Shown: positions 17,941-25,307, numbered from the stretch's first letter. The stretch is 64,000 nt of DNA from RGIG4097 sp964550635 (GCA_964550635.1 CAZJZV010000002.1:113151-177150), one strand, 5' to 3'. Made by a program: numbers and translations. Notes: generated by a model from the letters alone, not told the origin.

Positions 17941-18414
17941 TAATCCGTTCAGAAGTTCTTTGAAAATCTTGATATGTATTTCTTCGTCGAGGATTATTCT
18001 TTCGAGAAGGAGTTTTACGCTTTCTTGGGATAGGTTGAGAATGGTGCGCTCGTAGTTGAGTATCGCGGTTTCTTCCGCCATTACGTTTTGTTGCAGGAAT
18101 TTCCGCGGGTCGAGAGTGTAGTTGACGAAACTTCCGTTCCAGTAAGTCCGCCCGCCGACGACGGGGTATCCGCCCAAAGCGTGAATGCACTCTCCCAGAA
18201 GATCGAAGTGTTTCATTTCGTTTTTCGATATTCCGATGAGAGCGGACGAAAGTTCGTCGTCTTTTGATATGAAGTGTTGGAATGAGTAGGTCATGATCGC
18301 CGTCGTCTCGCTCGACGGTCCGCCGAACGACGGCATAAGCAACTTGCCGTCCGCTACGTTTTCTTCCACGCGGATTTCGGGATAGGGCAGTTCACTGCCG
18401 TAAATTTCTTGCAT
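17938..18414 (-). CDS. Ferritin-like di-iron protein
   Basis: A 158-residue helical protein with a ferritin/rubrerythrin-type metal site: Glu36, EMKH (Glu66, His69), Glu114/Glu115 and EEIH (Glu144/145, His147). Two ExxH motifs on a four-helix bundle are diagnostic of the superfamily. It resembles clostridial ferritin-like proteins related to manganese catalase. Likely role: iron storage or peroxide defence, inferred. The start at 18414 is chosen because AGGAGG lies just upstream on this strand; the longer frame has no ribosome site. It stands alone, convergent with the phosphatase and divergent from secG. Confidence 0.8.
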   Translation of the reverse strand: MQEIYGSELPYPEIRVEENVADGKLLMPSFGGPSSETTAIMTYSFQHFISKDDELSSALIGISKNEMKHFDLLGECIHALGGYPVVGGRTYWNGSFVNYTLDPRKFLQQNVMAEETAILNYERTILNLSQESVKLLLERIILDEEIHIKIFKELLNGL

Positions 18415-18494
18415 GGCAACCTCCTGAAACAGTATACGCACCGCCACCGCCAAAGGTGAAAAAAATCGTCTTTCAAACAATTTATTGTTTTTGC

Positions 18495-18523
18495 TTGCCA
18501 AAAGCCGTCTACTATGCTAAAAT
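18495..18523 (+). promoter_or_regulatory. Promoter of secG
   Basis: TTGCCA at 18495-18500 and TAAAAT at 18518-18523 with a 17-base spacer, 28 bases before the secG start. Confidence 0.65.
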
Positions 18524-18551
18524 CACATAGTAAATTTTGTGGAGGTAAAAA

Positions 18552-18881
18552 ATGCTTAATTCGTTCTTCAACAGCGTATTGGCAGCGGCGGACTCTTTCA
18601 TCAGCAACCCCGGTGGTTCGATTCCGCAGGACGTCAGACAAGCTGTCACAATGGCATTTATGATATTGATGATGATCGCGTCAATCGCAATGATCGTCAT
18701 CGTTTTGATGCAAAAAGGTACTCAAGACAACGTCGGAGTCATCACCGGTGCGTCGGATACGTACTACGGCAAAAACAAGGCGAAAGGCAAAGAAGGCATC
18801 TTGAAAAAGATCACGTTCGCACTCTTTGCGTTCATCATCGTCTGCGCAGTCATAGCATTTGTCGTTGCAACCGTAGCGTAA
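18552..18881 (+). CDS. secG: Preprotein translocase subunit SecG
   Basis: Small auxiliary subunit of the SecYEG channel. It has two membrane helices (about residues 33-53 and 85-107) joined by the signature loop MQKGTQDNVGVITGASDTY. An N-terminal extension of some 30 residues precedes the first helix, making it 109 residues where about 75 is usual. A Shine-Dalgarno GGAGG precedes the ATG. The secG-smpB order is common in Bacillota, although the usual intervening RNase R gene is absent. Confidence 0.92.
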   Translation: MLNSFFNSVLAAADSFISNPGGSIPQDVRQAVTMAFMILMMIASIAMIVIVLMQKGTQDNVGVITGASDTYYGKNKAKGKEGILKKITFALFAFIIVCAVIAFVVATVA

Positions 18882-18893
18882 TCTCGTCACTAC

Positions 18894-18932
18894 AACGGCT
18901 CCGATTAGCATTGAAATCGGAGCCGTTTTTTT
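18894..18932 (+). terminator. Terminator after secG
   Basis: A 13-bp stem (AACGGCTCCGATT / AATCGGAGCCGTT) followed by seven T, just after the secG stop. Confidence 0.93.
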
Positions 18933-18990
18933 ATACGCGCTCCGTCAGACGAATATTCTCGCCGATGAGAGGCGAAAATCAAAGGACAGT

Positions 18991-19443
18991 ATGAAATTAA
19001 TTGCCGAAAACAGAAAAGCGTATCACGATTATTTCGTCGAAGATACGTATGAAGCGGGGATTGTTCTCGTTGGTTGCGAGGTCAAATCCATCCGTCAAGG
19101 CGCGGTCAATCTCCGCGACAGTTTCGCCGTGATCAAAAACGGCGAAGTTTTCGTCGTGGGTATGCACGTCGCTCCTTACAAAATGGGCAGTTATTACAAT
19201 GCGGACTCCAAGAGAAATCGCAAACTCCTTCTCAATAAAAGCGAGATTAGAAAACTCAAAGCCAAAGTCGAGCAGAAAGGCTATACCCTCATTCCGCTCA
19301 AAATCTACTTCAAAGACGCTCTCGTCAAAGTCGAACTCGGCGTTTGCAAGGGTAAGGAACTCCACGACAAGAGAGAAACGATAAAGCGTAAGGAAGAGGA
19401 TAGAAAACTCGACAGAATAAAGAAAGAATACAATTTTAAGTAG
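18991..19443 (+). CDS. smpB: SsrA-binding protein SmpB
   Basis: Binds tmRNA and brings it to stalled ribosomes for trans-translation. The 150 residues include the conserved GCEVKSIRQGAVNLRDSF and a basic C-terminal tail, KREEDRKLDRIKKEYNFK in outline, that enters the mRNA channel. The tmRNA gene itself is not in the surrounding sequence. It is separated from secG by a terminator and followed 22 bases later by metY. Confidence 0.97.
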   Translation: MKLIAENRKAYHDYFVEDTYEAGIVLVGCEVKSIRQGAVNLRDSFAVIKNGEVFVVGMHVAPYKMGSYYNADSKRNRKLLLNKSEIRKLKAKVEQKGYTLIPLKIYFKDALVKVELGVCKGKELHDKRETIKRKEEDRKLDRIKKEYNFK

Positions 19444-19465
19444 TCGCAAGACTAAAGAGGTAAAT

Positions 19466-20743
19466 ATGAAACACATCGACACAATTTGCGTACAAGGCGG
19501 TTACACTCCCGGCAACGGAGAACCCAGACAAATCCCTATCGTGCAAAGCACGACTTTCAAGTACGACACCAGCCCCGATATGGCGAAACTTTTCGACCTC
19601 GAGGCATCGGGTTATTTCTACACCAGACTCCAAAACCCGACCAACGATTACGTCGCGAAGAAACTCACCGAACTCGAAGGCGGTACCGCGGGCATGTTGA
19701 CAAGCTCGGGACAAGCGGCAAACTTCTACGCCGTGTTCAACGTCGCGAATTGCGGTGATCACGTCGTCGCAAGCTCCGCAATCTACGGCGGAACCTACAA
19801 TTTGTTTGCGGTCACCATGAAGAAAATGGGCATTGATTTCACTTTCGTCGCTCCCGATTGCACCGAAGAAGAACTCGACGCCGCATTCCGTCCCAACACC
19901 AAAGCGTTGTTCGGCGAAACCATCGCAAATCCCGCACTTGCGGTCATAGATATTGAAAAATTCGCAAACGTTGCGCATCGTCACGGCGTGCCTTTCATCA
20001 TCGATAACACTTTCGCAACTCCCATCAACTGCCGCCCGATAGAGTGGGGCGCGGACATCGTCACCCATTCCACCACGAAATATATCGACGGTCACGGAGC
20101 GTGCGTAGGCGGTGCGATAATCGACGCAGGCAAATTCGACTGGATGGCGCACAAGGATAAATTCCCCGGACTCACCACTCCCGACGACAGTTATCACGGC
20201 ATAACCTATGCGGAAAAGTTCGGCAAAGAAGGCGCATTCATCACGAAATGTACCGCTCAACTCATGAGAGATTTCGGCTCGATCCAATCCCCGCAACACG
20301 CTTTCTATCTCAATCTCGGTCTTGAAAGCCTGCACGTCAGAATGCAACGCCACACCGAAAACGGTCAGAAAGTCGCGGAATGGCTCGCAAACGACCCCCG
20401 TATCGCTTGGGTGATCTATCCCGGTCTCGAAGGGGACAAGTATTATGAACAAGCGAAGAAGTATTGCCCCAACGGCACTTGCGGAGTGGTCAGTTTCGGC
20501 TTCACCGGCGGTAGACAAGCGGCAGAGAAGTTCATGGGCGAACTCAAACTCATCGCAATCGAAACTCACGTCGCTGACGCACGTAGTTGCTGTTTGCATC
20601 CCGCAAGCACCACCCACCGTCAGATGACCGACGACGAACTCACCGCCGCGGGTATCTCTCCCGATCTCGTCCGTTTGAGTTGCGGACTTGAAAGCGCGGA
20701 AGACCTGATCAACGATATAGCACAAGCCCTTGACAAAATCTGA
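19466..20743 (+). CDS. metY: O-acetylhomoserine sulfhydrylase (Cys/Met metabolism PLP enzyme)
   Basis: Converts O-acetylhomoserine and sulfide to homocysteine. A 425-residue fold-type I PLP enzyme with TSSGQAANFYAVFN near residue 75, the PLP lysine in HSTTKYIDGHG near residue 210, and the C-terminal ARSCCLHPASTTHRQ block typical of the MetY branch. The directly following metA supplies the substrate, 12 bases downstream. No SAM riboswitch precedes it; only 22 bases separate it from smpB. Confidence 0.94.
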   Translation: MKHIDTICVQGGYTPGNGEPRQIPIVQSTTFKYDTSPDMAKLFDLEASGYFYTRLQNPTNDYVAKKLTELEGGTAGMLTSSGQAANFYAVFNVANCGDHVVASSAIYGGTYNLFAVTMKKMGIDFTFVAPDCTEEELDAAFRPNTKALFGETIANPALAVIDIEKFANVAHRHGVPFIIDNTFATPINCRPIEWGADIVTHSTTKYIDGHGACVGGAIIDAGKFDWMAHKDKFPGLTTPDDSYHGITYAEKFGKEGAFITKCTAQLMRDFGSIQSPQHAFYLNLGLESLHVRMQRHTENGQKVAEWLANDPRIAWVIYPGLEGDKYYEQAKKYCPNGTCGVVSFGFTGGRQAAEKFMGELKLIAIETHVADARSCCLHPASTTHRQMTDDELTAAGISPDLVRLSCGLESAEDLINDIAQALDKI

Positions 20744-20755
20744 TAGGAGAAATCT

Positions 20756-21658
20756 ATGCCTATTATCATCCCCAAAGATTTGCCCGCCCACGACGTGCTA
20801 GTCCGCGAAAAAATATTCGTTATGGACAGCGCGCGTGCGGTAGAGCAGGATATACGCCCGATTGAGATCGCAATTCTCAACCTGATGCCCACGAAGGAAG
20901 TCACCGAAACGCAACTCATCAGATTGCTTTCAAACACGCCGTTGCAGGTGAATATCACCTTGATAAACACCGCGAGTTACCGCTCGAAACACGCGTCCGA
21001 CGACCATATGAGCAAGTTTTACTGTACTCTCAAACAGGCGAAAAATAAGAAATTCGACGGTATGATAGTCACGGGCGCACCCGTTGAAACCATTCCTTTC
21101 GAGGAAGTCAAATATTGGAAAGAACTCACCGAAGTCATCGACTTTGCGAAGGAAAACGTCACGAGCACGATTTATATCTGTTGGGGAGCGCAAGCGTCAC
21201 TGTATTACCAATTCGGCATTGGCAAAAAGGATTTGCCCGAAAAGAAATTCGGCGTGTTTGCAACCAGAGCGGTCGTGGAAAACGATTTGCTTTTGAAGGG
21301 TATGGACGACACTTTCTACATTCCCCATTCCCGCCATACGCAAGTCGATGAAGACGCACTTTACAAGTGCGACAAGGTCAAAGTGCTTGCCGTGTCCGAC
21401 GAAGCGGGCGTATGCATTGCAAAAACTCCCGACAATAAATCCTTCTTCTTCACGGGACACGCGGAGTACGATAGGGATACCCTTCTCGGCGAGTATACCC
21501 GCGATTTGAACAAGGGACTGAATATCAAAGCACCCGAAAACTATTTCTCCGACGAGAAAAATATGATTGTGGATATGAAATGGAAATCCACCGCCAATTT
21601 GCTATTCTATAATTGGCTTAACTACTACGTCTACCAAGTTACGCCATACGTGTTATAA
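20756..21658 (+). CDS. metA: Homoserine O-acetyltransferase (MetA family)
   Basis: Activates homoserine for methionine synthesis. The 300 residues carry the catalytic Cys142 in YICWGAQASLY and the later FTGHAEYD block. Residue 111 is Glu in TGAPVE. In studied MetA enzymes Glu111 goes with acetyl-CoA and Gly111 with succinyl-CoA, so this is predicted to be an acetyltransferase despite the family's usual succinyltransferase name. Pairing with metY agrees. AGGAG precedes the ATG. Confidence 0.94.
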   Translation: MPIIIPKDLPAHDVLVREKIFVMDSARAVEQDIRPIEIAILNLMPTKEVTETQLIRLLSNTPLQVNITLINTASYRSKHASDDHMSKFYCTLKQAKNKKFDGMIVTGAPVETIPFEEVKYWKELTEVIDFAKENVTSTIYICWGAQASLYYQFGIGKKDLPEKKFGVFATRAVVENDLLLKGMDDTFYIPHSRHTQVDEDALYKCDKVKVLAVSDEAGVCIAKTPDNKSFFFTGHAEYDRDTLLGEYTRDLNKGLNIKAPENYFSDEKNMIVDMKWKSTANLLFYNWLNYYVYQVTPYVL

Positions 21659-21667
21659 GGAGGGATT

Positions 21668-22003
21668 ATGGACATAAAACATACCGCAACCAGCGGAAAA
21701 GCACTCATCGACATGTTGCTCGACGAGAACAACCAAGATTCAATCTTCATCTTCGATGAAAACGGCAGAGAATATGAATGCGACCAAGTCGCAATCATCC
21801 CTTACGATGATGAAATCTACGTCATCTTGAAACCAATCGACGAGATAGAAGGAGTCGCGGACGACGAGGCACTCGTATGCCATCTCATCGTCCCCCACGA
21901 CAACGAAGACGAAGCAATGCTCTTGCTCGAATACGACGAAGAAACCGCAATTACGGTCTTTGAAAAATATTACGAACTTCTCGATGAAGCAGGAATAGAG
22001 TAA
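21668..22003 (+). CDS. DUF1292 domain protein
   Basis: An acidic 111-residue protein of the DUF1292 family, common in Bacillota with no assigned function. The typical core is IFIFDENGREYECDQVAI followed by YVILKPID. Family members are usually found near yrrK and yrzL; here it follows metA by nine bases with an AAGGAGG site and precedes a tRNA gene. Confidence 0.85.
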   Translation: MDIKHTATSGKALIDMLLDENNQDSIFIFDENGREYECDQVAIIPYDDEIYVILKPIDEIEGVADDEALVCHLIVPHDNEDEAMLLLEYDEETAITVFEKYYELLDEAGIE

Positions 22004-22010
22004 AAAATGC

Positions 22011-22039
22011 TTGCATATCGAAAAAGTTTGTGATATATT
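22011..22039 (+). promoter_or_regulatory. Promoter of tRNA-Leu(CAA)
   Basis: TTGCAT at 22011-22016 and TATATT at 22034-22039, 17-base spacer, ending nine bases before the tRNA. Confidence 0.6.
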
Positions 22040-22048
22040 AACACGTGC

Positions 22049-22136
22049 GCCGGTGTGGTGAAACTGGCAGACGCGCTGGACTCAAAATCCTGTGGACTAA
22101 TCATCCGTGTCGGTTCGAGTCCGACCACCGGCACCA
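22049..22136 (+). tRNA. tRNA-Leu(CAA)
   Basis: An 88-base class II tRNA with encoded CCA. The acceptor arms GCCGGTG and CACCGGC pair perfectly. The D-arm has TGGCAGACGC, the anticodon loop CTCAAAA gives anticodon CAA, there is a long variable arm, and GGTTCGAGTCC forms the T-arm. It reads UUG leucine codons. A terminator follows. Confidence 0.97.
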
Positions 22137-22144
22137 AACGAAAA

Positions 22145-22180
22145 AGCAACCTTGCACACAACCGCAAGGTTGCTTTTTTT
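22145..22180 (+). terminator. Terminator after tRNA-Leu(CAA)
   Basis: An 11-bp stem (AGCAACCTTGC / GCAAGGTTGCT) followed by a run of T. Confidence 0.93.
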
Positions 22181-22218
22181 GTCATACGCCCTTTTGCTTG
22201 CAAAAAAGGGCGTATGAC
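22181..22218. repeat. Perfect 15-bp inverted repeat behind the tRNA terminator
   Basis: GTCATACGCCCTTTT at 22181-22195 is the reverse complement of 22204-22218, with an eight-base loop. It abuts the terminator T-run and opens a repeat-rich, gene-poor stretch that reaches 23047. Confidence 0.85.
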
Positions 22219-22230
22219 AAAAAAAATAAT

Positions 22231-22248
22231 CTCACGCTTTAGCGTGAG
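22231..22248. repeat. Small hairpin CTCACGCT/AGCGTGAG
   Basis: An 8-bp perfect stem with a TT loop. Its right arm overlaps the first copy of the 69-base direct repeat. Confidence 0.75.
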
Positions 22249-22310
22249 TGTGCAAGGTTAATTTTGAGTGCCGGCAGGTGGAATGAGCAACAGTGTTGCG
22301 AAATACCACC
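22242..22310. repeat. 69-base direct repeat, copy 1
   Basis: Two copies, 155 bases apart, differ at only two positions by eye. Each contains a CCGGCAGGTGG segment, a GCAAC-NNN-GTTGC mini-hairpin and ends in TACCACC, which can pair with GGTGG to close a larger stem. One mismatch is in the hairpin loop (AGT here, ACT in copy 2), so folding is kept. No reading frame. Confidence 0.85.
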
Positions 22311-22341
22311 GAGGCACGCCCCTGAATGTGACGACACCGTG

Positions 22342-22365
22342 CCCACGTTTGCTCGCAAACGTGGG
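22342..22365. repeat. Perfect 11-bp hairpin between the two direct repeats
   Basis: CCCACGTTTGC and GCAAACGTGGG pair with a two-base loop. It has no T-run, so it is not an obvious terminator. Confidence 0.8.
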
Positions 22366-22396
22366 GGTACGGAAATAAAAAAACTATCGCGCGCAA

Positions 22397-22465
22397 GCGT
22401 GAGTGAGCAAGGTTAATTTTGAGTGCCGGCAGGTGGAATGAGCAACACTGTTGCGAAATACCACC
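22397..22465. repeat. 69-base direct repeat, copy 2
   Basis: Near-identical partner of 22242-22310; see that entry. After this copy the flanking sequence differs and runs into an imperfect hairpin around 22480-22528 built from GCCGTCGGCAATTTT and AAAATTGTTCTGACGGC. Confidence 0.85.
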
Positions 22466-22652
22466 CGGTTGCTTATGCGTCGTTGCCGTCGGCAATTTTC
22501 GGTGAAAATTGTTCTGACGGCACTAGCAACGCAACTTCTACCGCACGAAAATTTTTTGCTACAATTCAAACATAATCTGTAACTCAATTCGTATTTCGCA
22601 AAATTTTCGTTTTGGTGTTAAAGCGGGCGGGACACCCACACCCGACCAAAAC

Positions 22653-22710
22653 TGCGGCTTGGGGACGGAGCAAAAATACGCACAACTGCGTATTTTTGCT
22701 CCGTCCCCAA
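22653..22710. repeat. Long inverted repeat with GGGGACGGAG core, element 1
   Basis: Arms 22659-22682 and 22687-22710 are a perfect 24-bp stem with a CAAC loop. The core TTGGGGACGGAGCAAAAA recurs in element 2 (23561-23629) and in the single arm at 23684-23714. There is no ORF and no T-run; it looks like a palindromic dispersed unit of the REP/MITE type. Confidence 0.85.
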
Positions 22711-22797
22711 TACGCATAAGTGATAGTCGGTAATTTGTCTATTGCAGTTGTTTTTGATATTTATGTTGCTATTTTTTGAAATTGTGCTAAACTAATG

Positions 22798-22951
22798 TTG
22801 TCACACAAACTTAATAGTCAGACGGCGAAGGTTCTTTTTATTAGGGATAAAATCGCCTTATTTTGACATTCTAACTATTGTATTTGGTAAAAATGCAAGT
22901 TCATGCAGTTAGAATGTAGACCTTTACTTTCTGATTAAGTTTGTGTGACAA
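22798..22951. mobile_element. MITE-like element with 18-bp terminal inverted repeats
   Basis: A 154-base AT-rich unit. Its ends TTGTCACACAAACTTAAT (22798-22815) and the exact complement (22934-22951) are perfect. Inside is a second inverted repeat, ACATTCTAACT at 22866-22876 and AGTTAGAATGT at 22907-22917. There is no ORF. A target duplication is not evident. It is classed as a non-autonomous transposon relic by structure only. Confidence 0.55.
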
Positions 22952-23047
22952 CAATCGGAATTTGCGTTTTTCGGTGCGTCGATTTCGATTGGCGCACTTT
23001 TTTATTTTGTGCGTTCAAAGTGTTATTTCAATAAAAGGAGAAATATT

Positions 23048-23476
23048 ATGAAAAAATCAATGAGAATTATTTTGACGTTTGTGCTTGTCTTGGCATTTAT
23101 GCTCGCATTGACGGCATGTTCTTTGGTCGCCGATACGGACTCTTTCGGTAGTAATGACGATTCAAATTCCACTTCAAATTCGAACGTTACCACAGGGGAA
23201 AGAATGGCATTATCGTCGGCTAAAAACTATTTGAGAACGATGGGTTTTTCAAAAAGTGGATTAGCAAAACAACTCGAATTCGAGGGTTACACGGAAGAAG
23301 AAGCAACTTATGCGGTTGAAAACTGCGGTGCTGATTGGAATGAACAAGCGGTTAGAGTTGCGCAAAATTATTTGAATACTATGCCGATGTCAAAAAGTGA
23401 ATTGATAAGTCAACTTAAATTTGAAGGCTTTACAAATGACGAAGCGCAATACGGCGCAAACCAAGCATATCAATAA
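23048..23476 (+). CDS. Ltp-family lipoprotein with two tandem repeats
   Basis: A 142-residue lipoprotein: signal with lipobox LTAC (Cys24), a Ser/Asn/Asp-rich linker (about 30-50), then two repeats of about 44 residues (52-95 and 98-141). Each repeat has the form A-xx-YL-xx-M-x-(F/M)SK-SxL-xxQL-xFEG(Y/F)T-xxEA-xYA. This matches the host cell surface-exposed lipoprotein (Ltp) domain, known from the superinfection-exclusion lipoprotein of Streptococcus phage TP-J34, and also found in many non-phage lipoproteins. ATG 23048 has AAAAGGAG upstream. It is alone within a repeat-rich island, which hints at acquisition. Phage exclusion is only a hypothesis. Confidence 0.78.
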   Translation: MKKSMRIILTFVLVLAFMLALTACSLVADTDSFGSNDDSNSTSNSNVTTGERMALSSAKNYLRTMGFSKSGLAKQLEFEGYTEEEATYAVENCGADWNEQAVRVAQNYLNTMPMSKSELISQLKFEGFTNDEAQYGANQAYQ

Positions 23477-23482
23477 AAAATT

Positions 23483-23506
23483 GCTCTCGTAATTGAGAGC
23501 TTTTTT
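23483..23506 (+). terminator. Terminator after the Ltp-family gene
   Basis: A six-bp stem GCTCTC / GAGAGC followed by six T, six bases after the stop. Confidence 0.88.
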
Positions 23507-23560
23507 ATTTGTCGTTCTGCCTTTGAATAATTAAGTGTTCACACCTGCTCATAGTGTGCG

Positions 23561-23629
23561 TTTTCCTCTTGGGGACGGAGCAAAAAGAGGAAAACTTTTC
23601 CGCTTTTTGCTCCGTCCCCAAGAGGAAAA
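23561..23629. repeat. Long inverted repeat with GGGGACGGAG core, element 2
   Basis: Arms 23561-23587 and 23603-23629 form a perfect 27-bp stem. The 15-base loop itself holds GGAAAA-C-TTTTCC, so the whole unit is almost one palindrome. It shares the TTGGGGACGGAGCAAAAA core with element 1 but has different outer bases. Confidence 0.85.
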
Positions 23630-23640
23630 GAAGCGGCACC

Positions 23641-23678
23641 GCTCCCGCGAGATTCCCACGCTACGCTCGGAATGACAG
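23641..23678. repeat. 38-base dispersed repeat, copy A
   Basis: Identical by eye to 31790-31827, 8 kb away, from GCTCCCGCGAGATTCCCACG through the GGAATGACAG end. It lies between element 2 and the solitary arm at 23684 and is part of no gene. Similar sequence is often mis-called as short ORFs in related genomes. Confidence 0.85.
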
Positions 23679-23683
23679 AATTA

Positions 23684-23714
23684 GTGCGTATTTTTGCTCC
23701 GTCCCCAAGCCGCA
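23684..23714. repeat. Single arm of the GGGGACGGAG element, inverted copy
   Basis: Thirty-one bases that are the exact reverse complement of 22653-22683, the left arm of element 1 with its flank. It has no matching second arm nearby, so it appears to be half an element. Confidence 0.82.
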
Positions 23715-23762
23715 TAGGGTAGTGCTTGTAAAAGTGTGCTTCGAATAAGTGTGTGCGTGTTC

Positions 23763-23794
23763 GCACTTACTATGAGAGAGTGAATACGCACATA
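23763..23794. repeat. Dispersed 32-34-base repeat, copy A
   Basis: GCACTTACTATGAGAGAGTG followed by AATACGCACATA resembles 31722-31755. Both copies lie within 90 bases of a copy of the 38-base repeat, on opposite sides of it. Confidence 0.6.
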
Positions 23795-23821
23795 ATAGCG
23801 TTCATCCGCCGCTTTTCACTG

Positions 23822-23850
23822 TTGACAATAGGTTTTGGGGAGTTTATAAT
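23822..23850 (+). promoter_or_regulatory. Consensus promoter of the M20 peptidase gene
   Basis: A perfect TTGACA (23822-23827), 17-base spacer and perfect TATAAT (23845-23850), 31 bases before the start codon. It predicts strong constitutive expression. Confidence 0.9.
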
Positions 23851-23881
23851 ATTGTAGTAAACTTATTATGGAGGCAATATA

Positions 23882-25261
23882 ATGGCGAAAAACAGACAAC
23901 AATACGCCGAGACTTTCTCTCGTATGTTGCAATGCGCAACCGTCACTGAAAGCGGTGCCGAATATTTCGACAAGTTCCAAGAACTTTTGAAAGCGGAGTT
24001 CCCTCTTGTCTTTGCGAATCTCGAAGTGCATTATCCCGCGCGTGAAATCAAGGGTATCATTGACGACGAAGGCAAAAAAGTCGATCCCGCAAAAGACGTA
24101 AATTCTCGTGCAATACTTTTGAGATGGAAGGGTAAATCTTCTTCTCGTCCTATGGTGCTTATGGCGCACCAAGACGTCGTGCCGGCTGTTGGCGGTGATT
24201 GGAAATACGATCCGTTCTCGGGCAAAATCGCGGATGACTGCGTATGGGGCAGGGGCGCAATGGACTGCAAAAACACCCTGTTCATCACGATAAACGCCGT
24301 CGAAGAACTCTTGGAAAGCGGATTTGTTCCCGAACAGGACGTCTATCTTTCCTATTCCGACAACGAAGAAACGGGCGGTCCCGGTGCTGCGTATGCAGTG
24401 GAATGGTTCAAACAACACGATATTCATCCCGTCGTTGCGGTCGATGAAGGCGGTGCGATAGTGGAAGAGGCGTTCCCCGGAATGACAAAACCGTTTGCAA
24501 TGGTCGGTATCGTCGAAAAAGGCTACTGCGATCTTAAATTCGTCGCAAGAAGCAAGGGCGGACACAGTTCTTCCCCTCCGAAGAACACCCCGATCGCAAG
24601 ACTTTCCGCATTCGTCAACTACTGCGAAACCCACAATATTTTCAAACAAAAGATGACCGCACCCGCACTTGCGATGCTCAACGGTATGTCTTCGGGACTC
24701 ACCGGCGCACTCCGTTTCATCACGAAACACGCAAAAGCGTTGTCCCCCGTCATCGTTGCGGGACTTCCCAAAGTTACGCCGTTTGGTCGCGCGCTCCTTG
24801 GCACTACATTGACTTTCACGATGTCCGAAGGCTCGTCCGCACCCAACGTAATCCCCGAAACCGCATGGGTGGTCGCAAACTTGCGTCTTGCCCCCGGCGA
24901 TACGAGCGAAATGGCGATCAATACGATGAAAGAGATAGCGGCAAAATACGATATCGAAACCGAAGTCCTTATGGCGCGTGAACATAGCGCGGTCGTGGAT
25001 ATGCAAAGCGCAGAGTACAAACTCTACACCGAAACTCTTGCGAAATTGTTCCCCGACATCGGCATTTCTCCCTATCTTATGTTCGGCGGTACGGATTGCA
25101 GACGTATGCAAAAAATCGTGCCTTGCGCAATCCGTTGCACTCCTTGCAGACTCACCCCGCAACAACTCGCATCTATGCACGCATCCAACGAGAATATCGG
25201 CATAGTGTCCCTTGTCGAAGGCACTGCGTTCTTCAAAGAGTTCATCAAAAACTTCAAATAA
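23882..25261 (+). CDS. M20 family metallopeptidase (carboxypeptidase/dipeptidase)
   Basis: A 459-residue di-zinc peptidase. The metal and catalytic segments are intact: MAHQDVVP (His ligand and Asp), WGRGAMDCK (bridging Asp), SDNEETGGPG (base Glu and ligand Glu), and a late FGGTDCR block. The lid/dimerisation domain, about residues 215-330, contains SKGGHSSSPP. It resembles the CPS1/PM20D1-like branch. Cytoplasmic; no signal peptide. Substrate unknown. It is monocistronic, with its own consensus promoter and terminator. Confidence 0.9.
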   Translation: MAKNRQQYAETFSRMLQCATVTESGAEYFDKFQELLKAEFPLVFANLEVHYPAREIKGIIDDEGKKVDPAKDVNSRAILLRWKGKSSSRPMVLMAHQDVVPAVGGDWKYDPFSGKIADDCVWGRGAMDCKNTLFITINAVEELLESGFVPEQDVYLSYSDNEETGGPGAAYAVEWFKQHDIHPVVAVDEGGAIVEEAFPGMTKPFAMVGIVEKGYCDLKFVARSKGGHSSSPPKNTPIARLSAFVNYCETHNIFKQKMTAPALAMLNGMSSGLTGALRFITKHAKALSPVIVAGLPKVTPFGRALLGTTLTFTMSEGSSAPNVIPETAWVVANLRLAPGDTSEMAINTMKEIAAKYDIETEVLMAREHSAVVDMQSAEYKLYTETLAKLFPDIGISPYLMFGGTDCRRMQKIVPCAIRCTPCRLTPQQLASMHASNENIGIVSLVEGTAFFKEFIKNFK

Positions 25262-25275
25262 TAACCAAATATGAG

Positions 25276-25307
25276 AAAAGTCAATCCTGCGGGGTTGACT
25301 TTTTCTT
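25276..25307 (+). terminator. Terminator after M20 peptidase, overlapping the next promoter
   Basis: AAAAGTCAA and TTGACTTTT form a 9-bp stem followed by T-rich sequence. The TTGACT of the 3' arm also serves as the likely -35 of the ppa promoter. Confidence 0.8.

Noticed and set aside
18882..18990. tmRNA (ssrA) gene next to smpB
   Set aside because: The spacer holds only a terminator and about 55 further bases; no alanine-tRNA-like ends or tag reading frame are seen on either side.
19444..19465. Possible SAM riboswitch ahead of metY
   Set aside because: Only 22 bases separate smpB and metY, too short for any riboswitch.
22045..22261. Two + strand ORFs of about 65 codons over tRNA-Leu(CAA)
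   Set aside because: They translate the tRNA and its terminator; similar artefacts cover tRNA-Leu(GAG).
22181..23821. CRISPR array in the repeat-rich region
   Set aside because: Repeats are few, of different kinds, and not regularly spaced with unique spacers of equal length; no cas genes are present.
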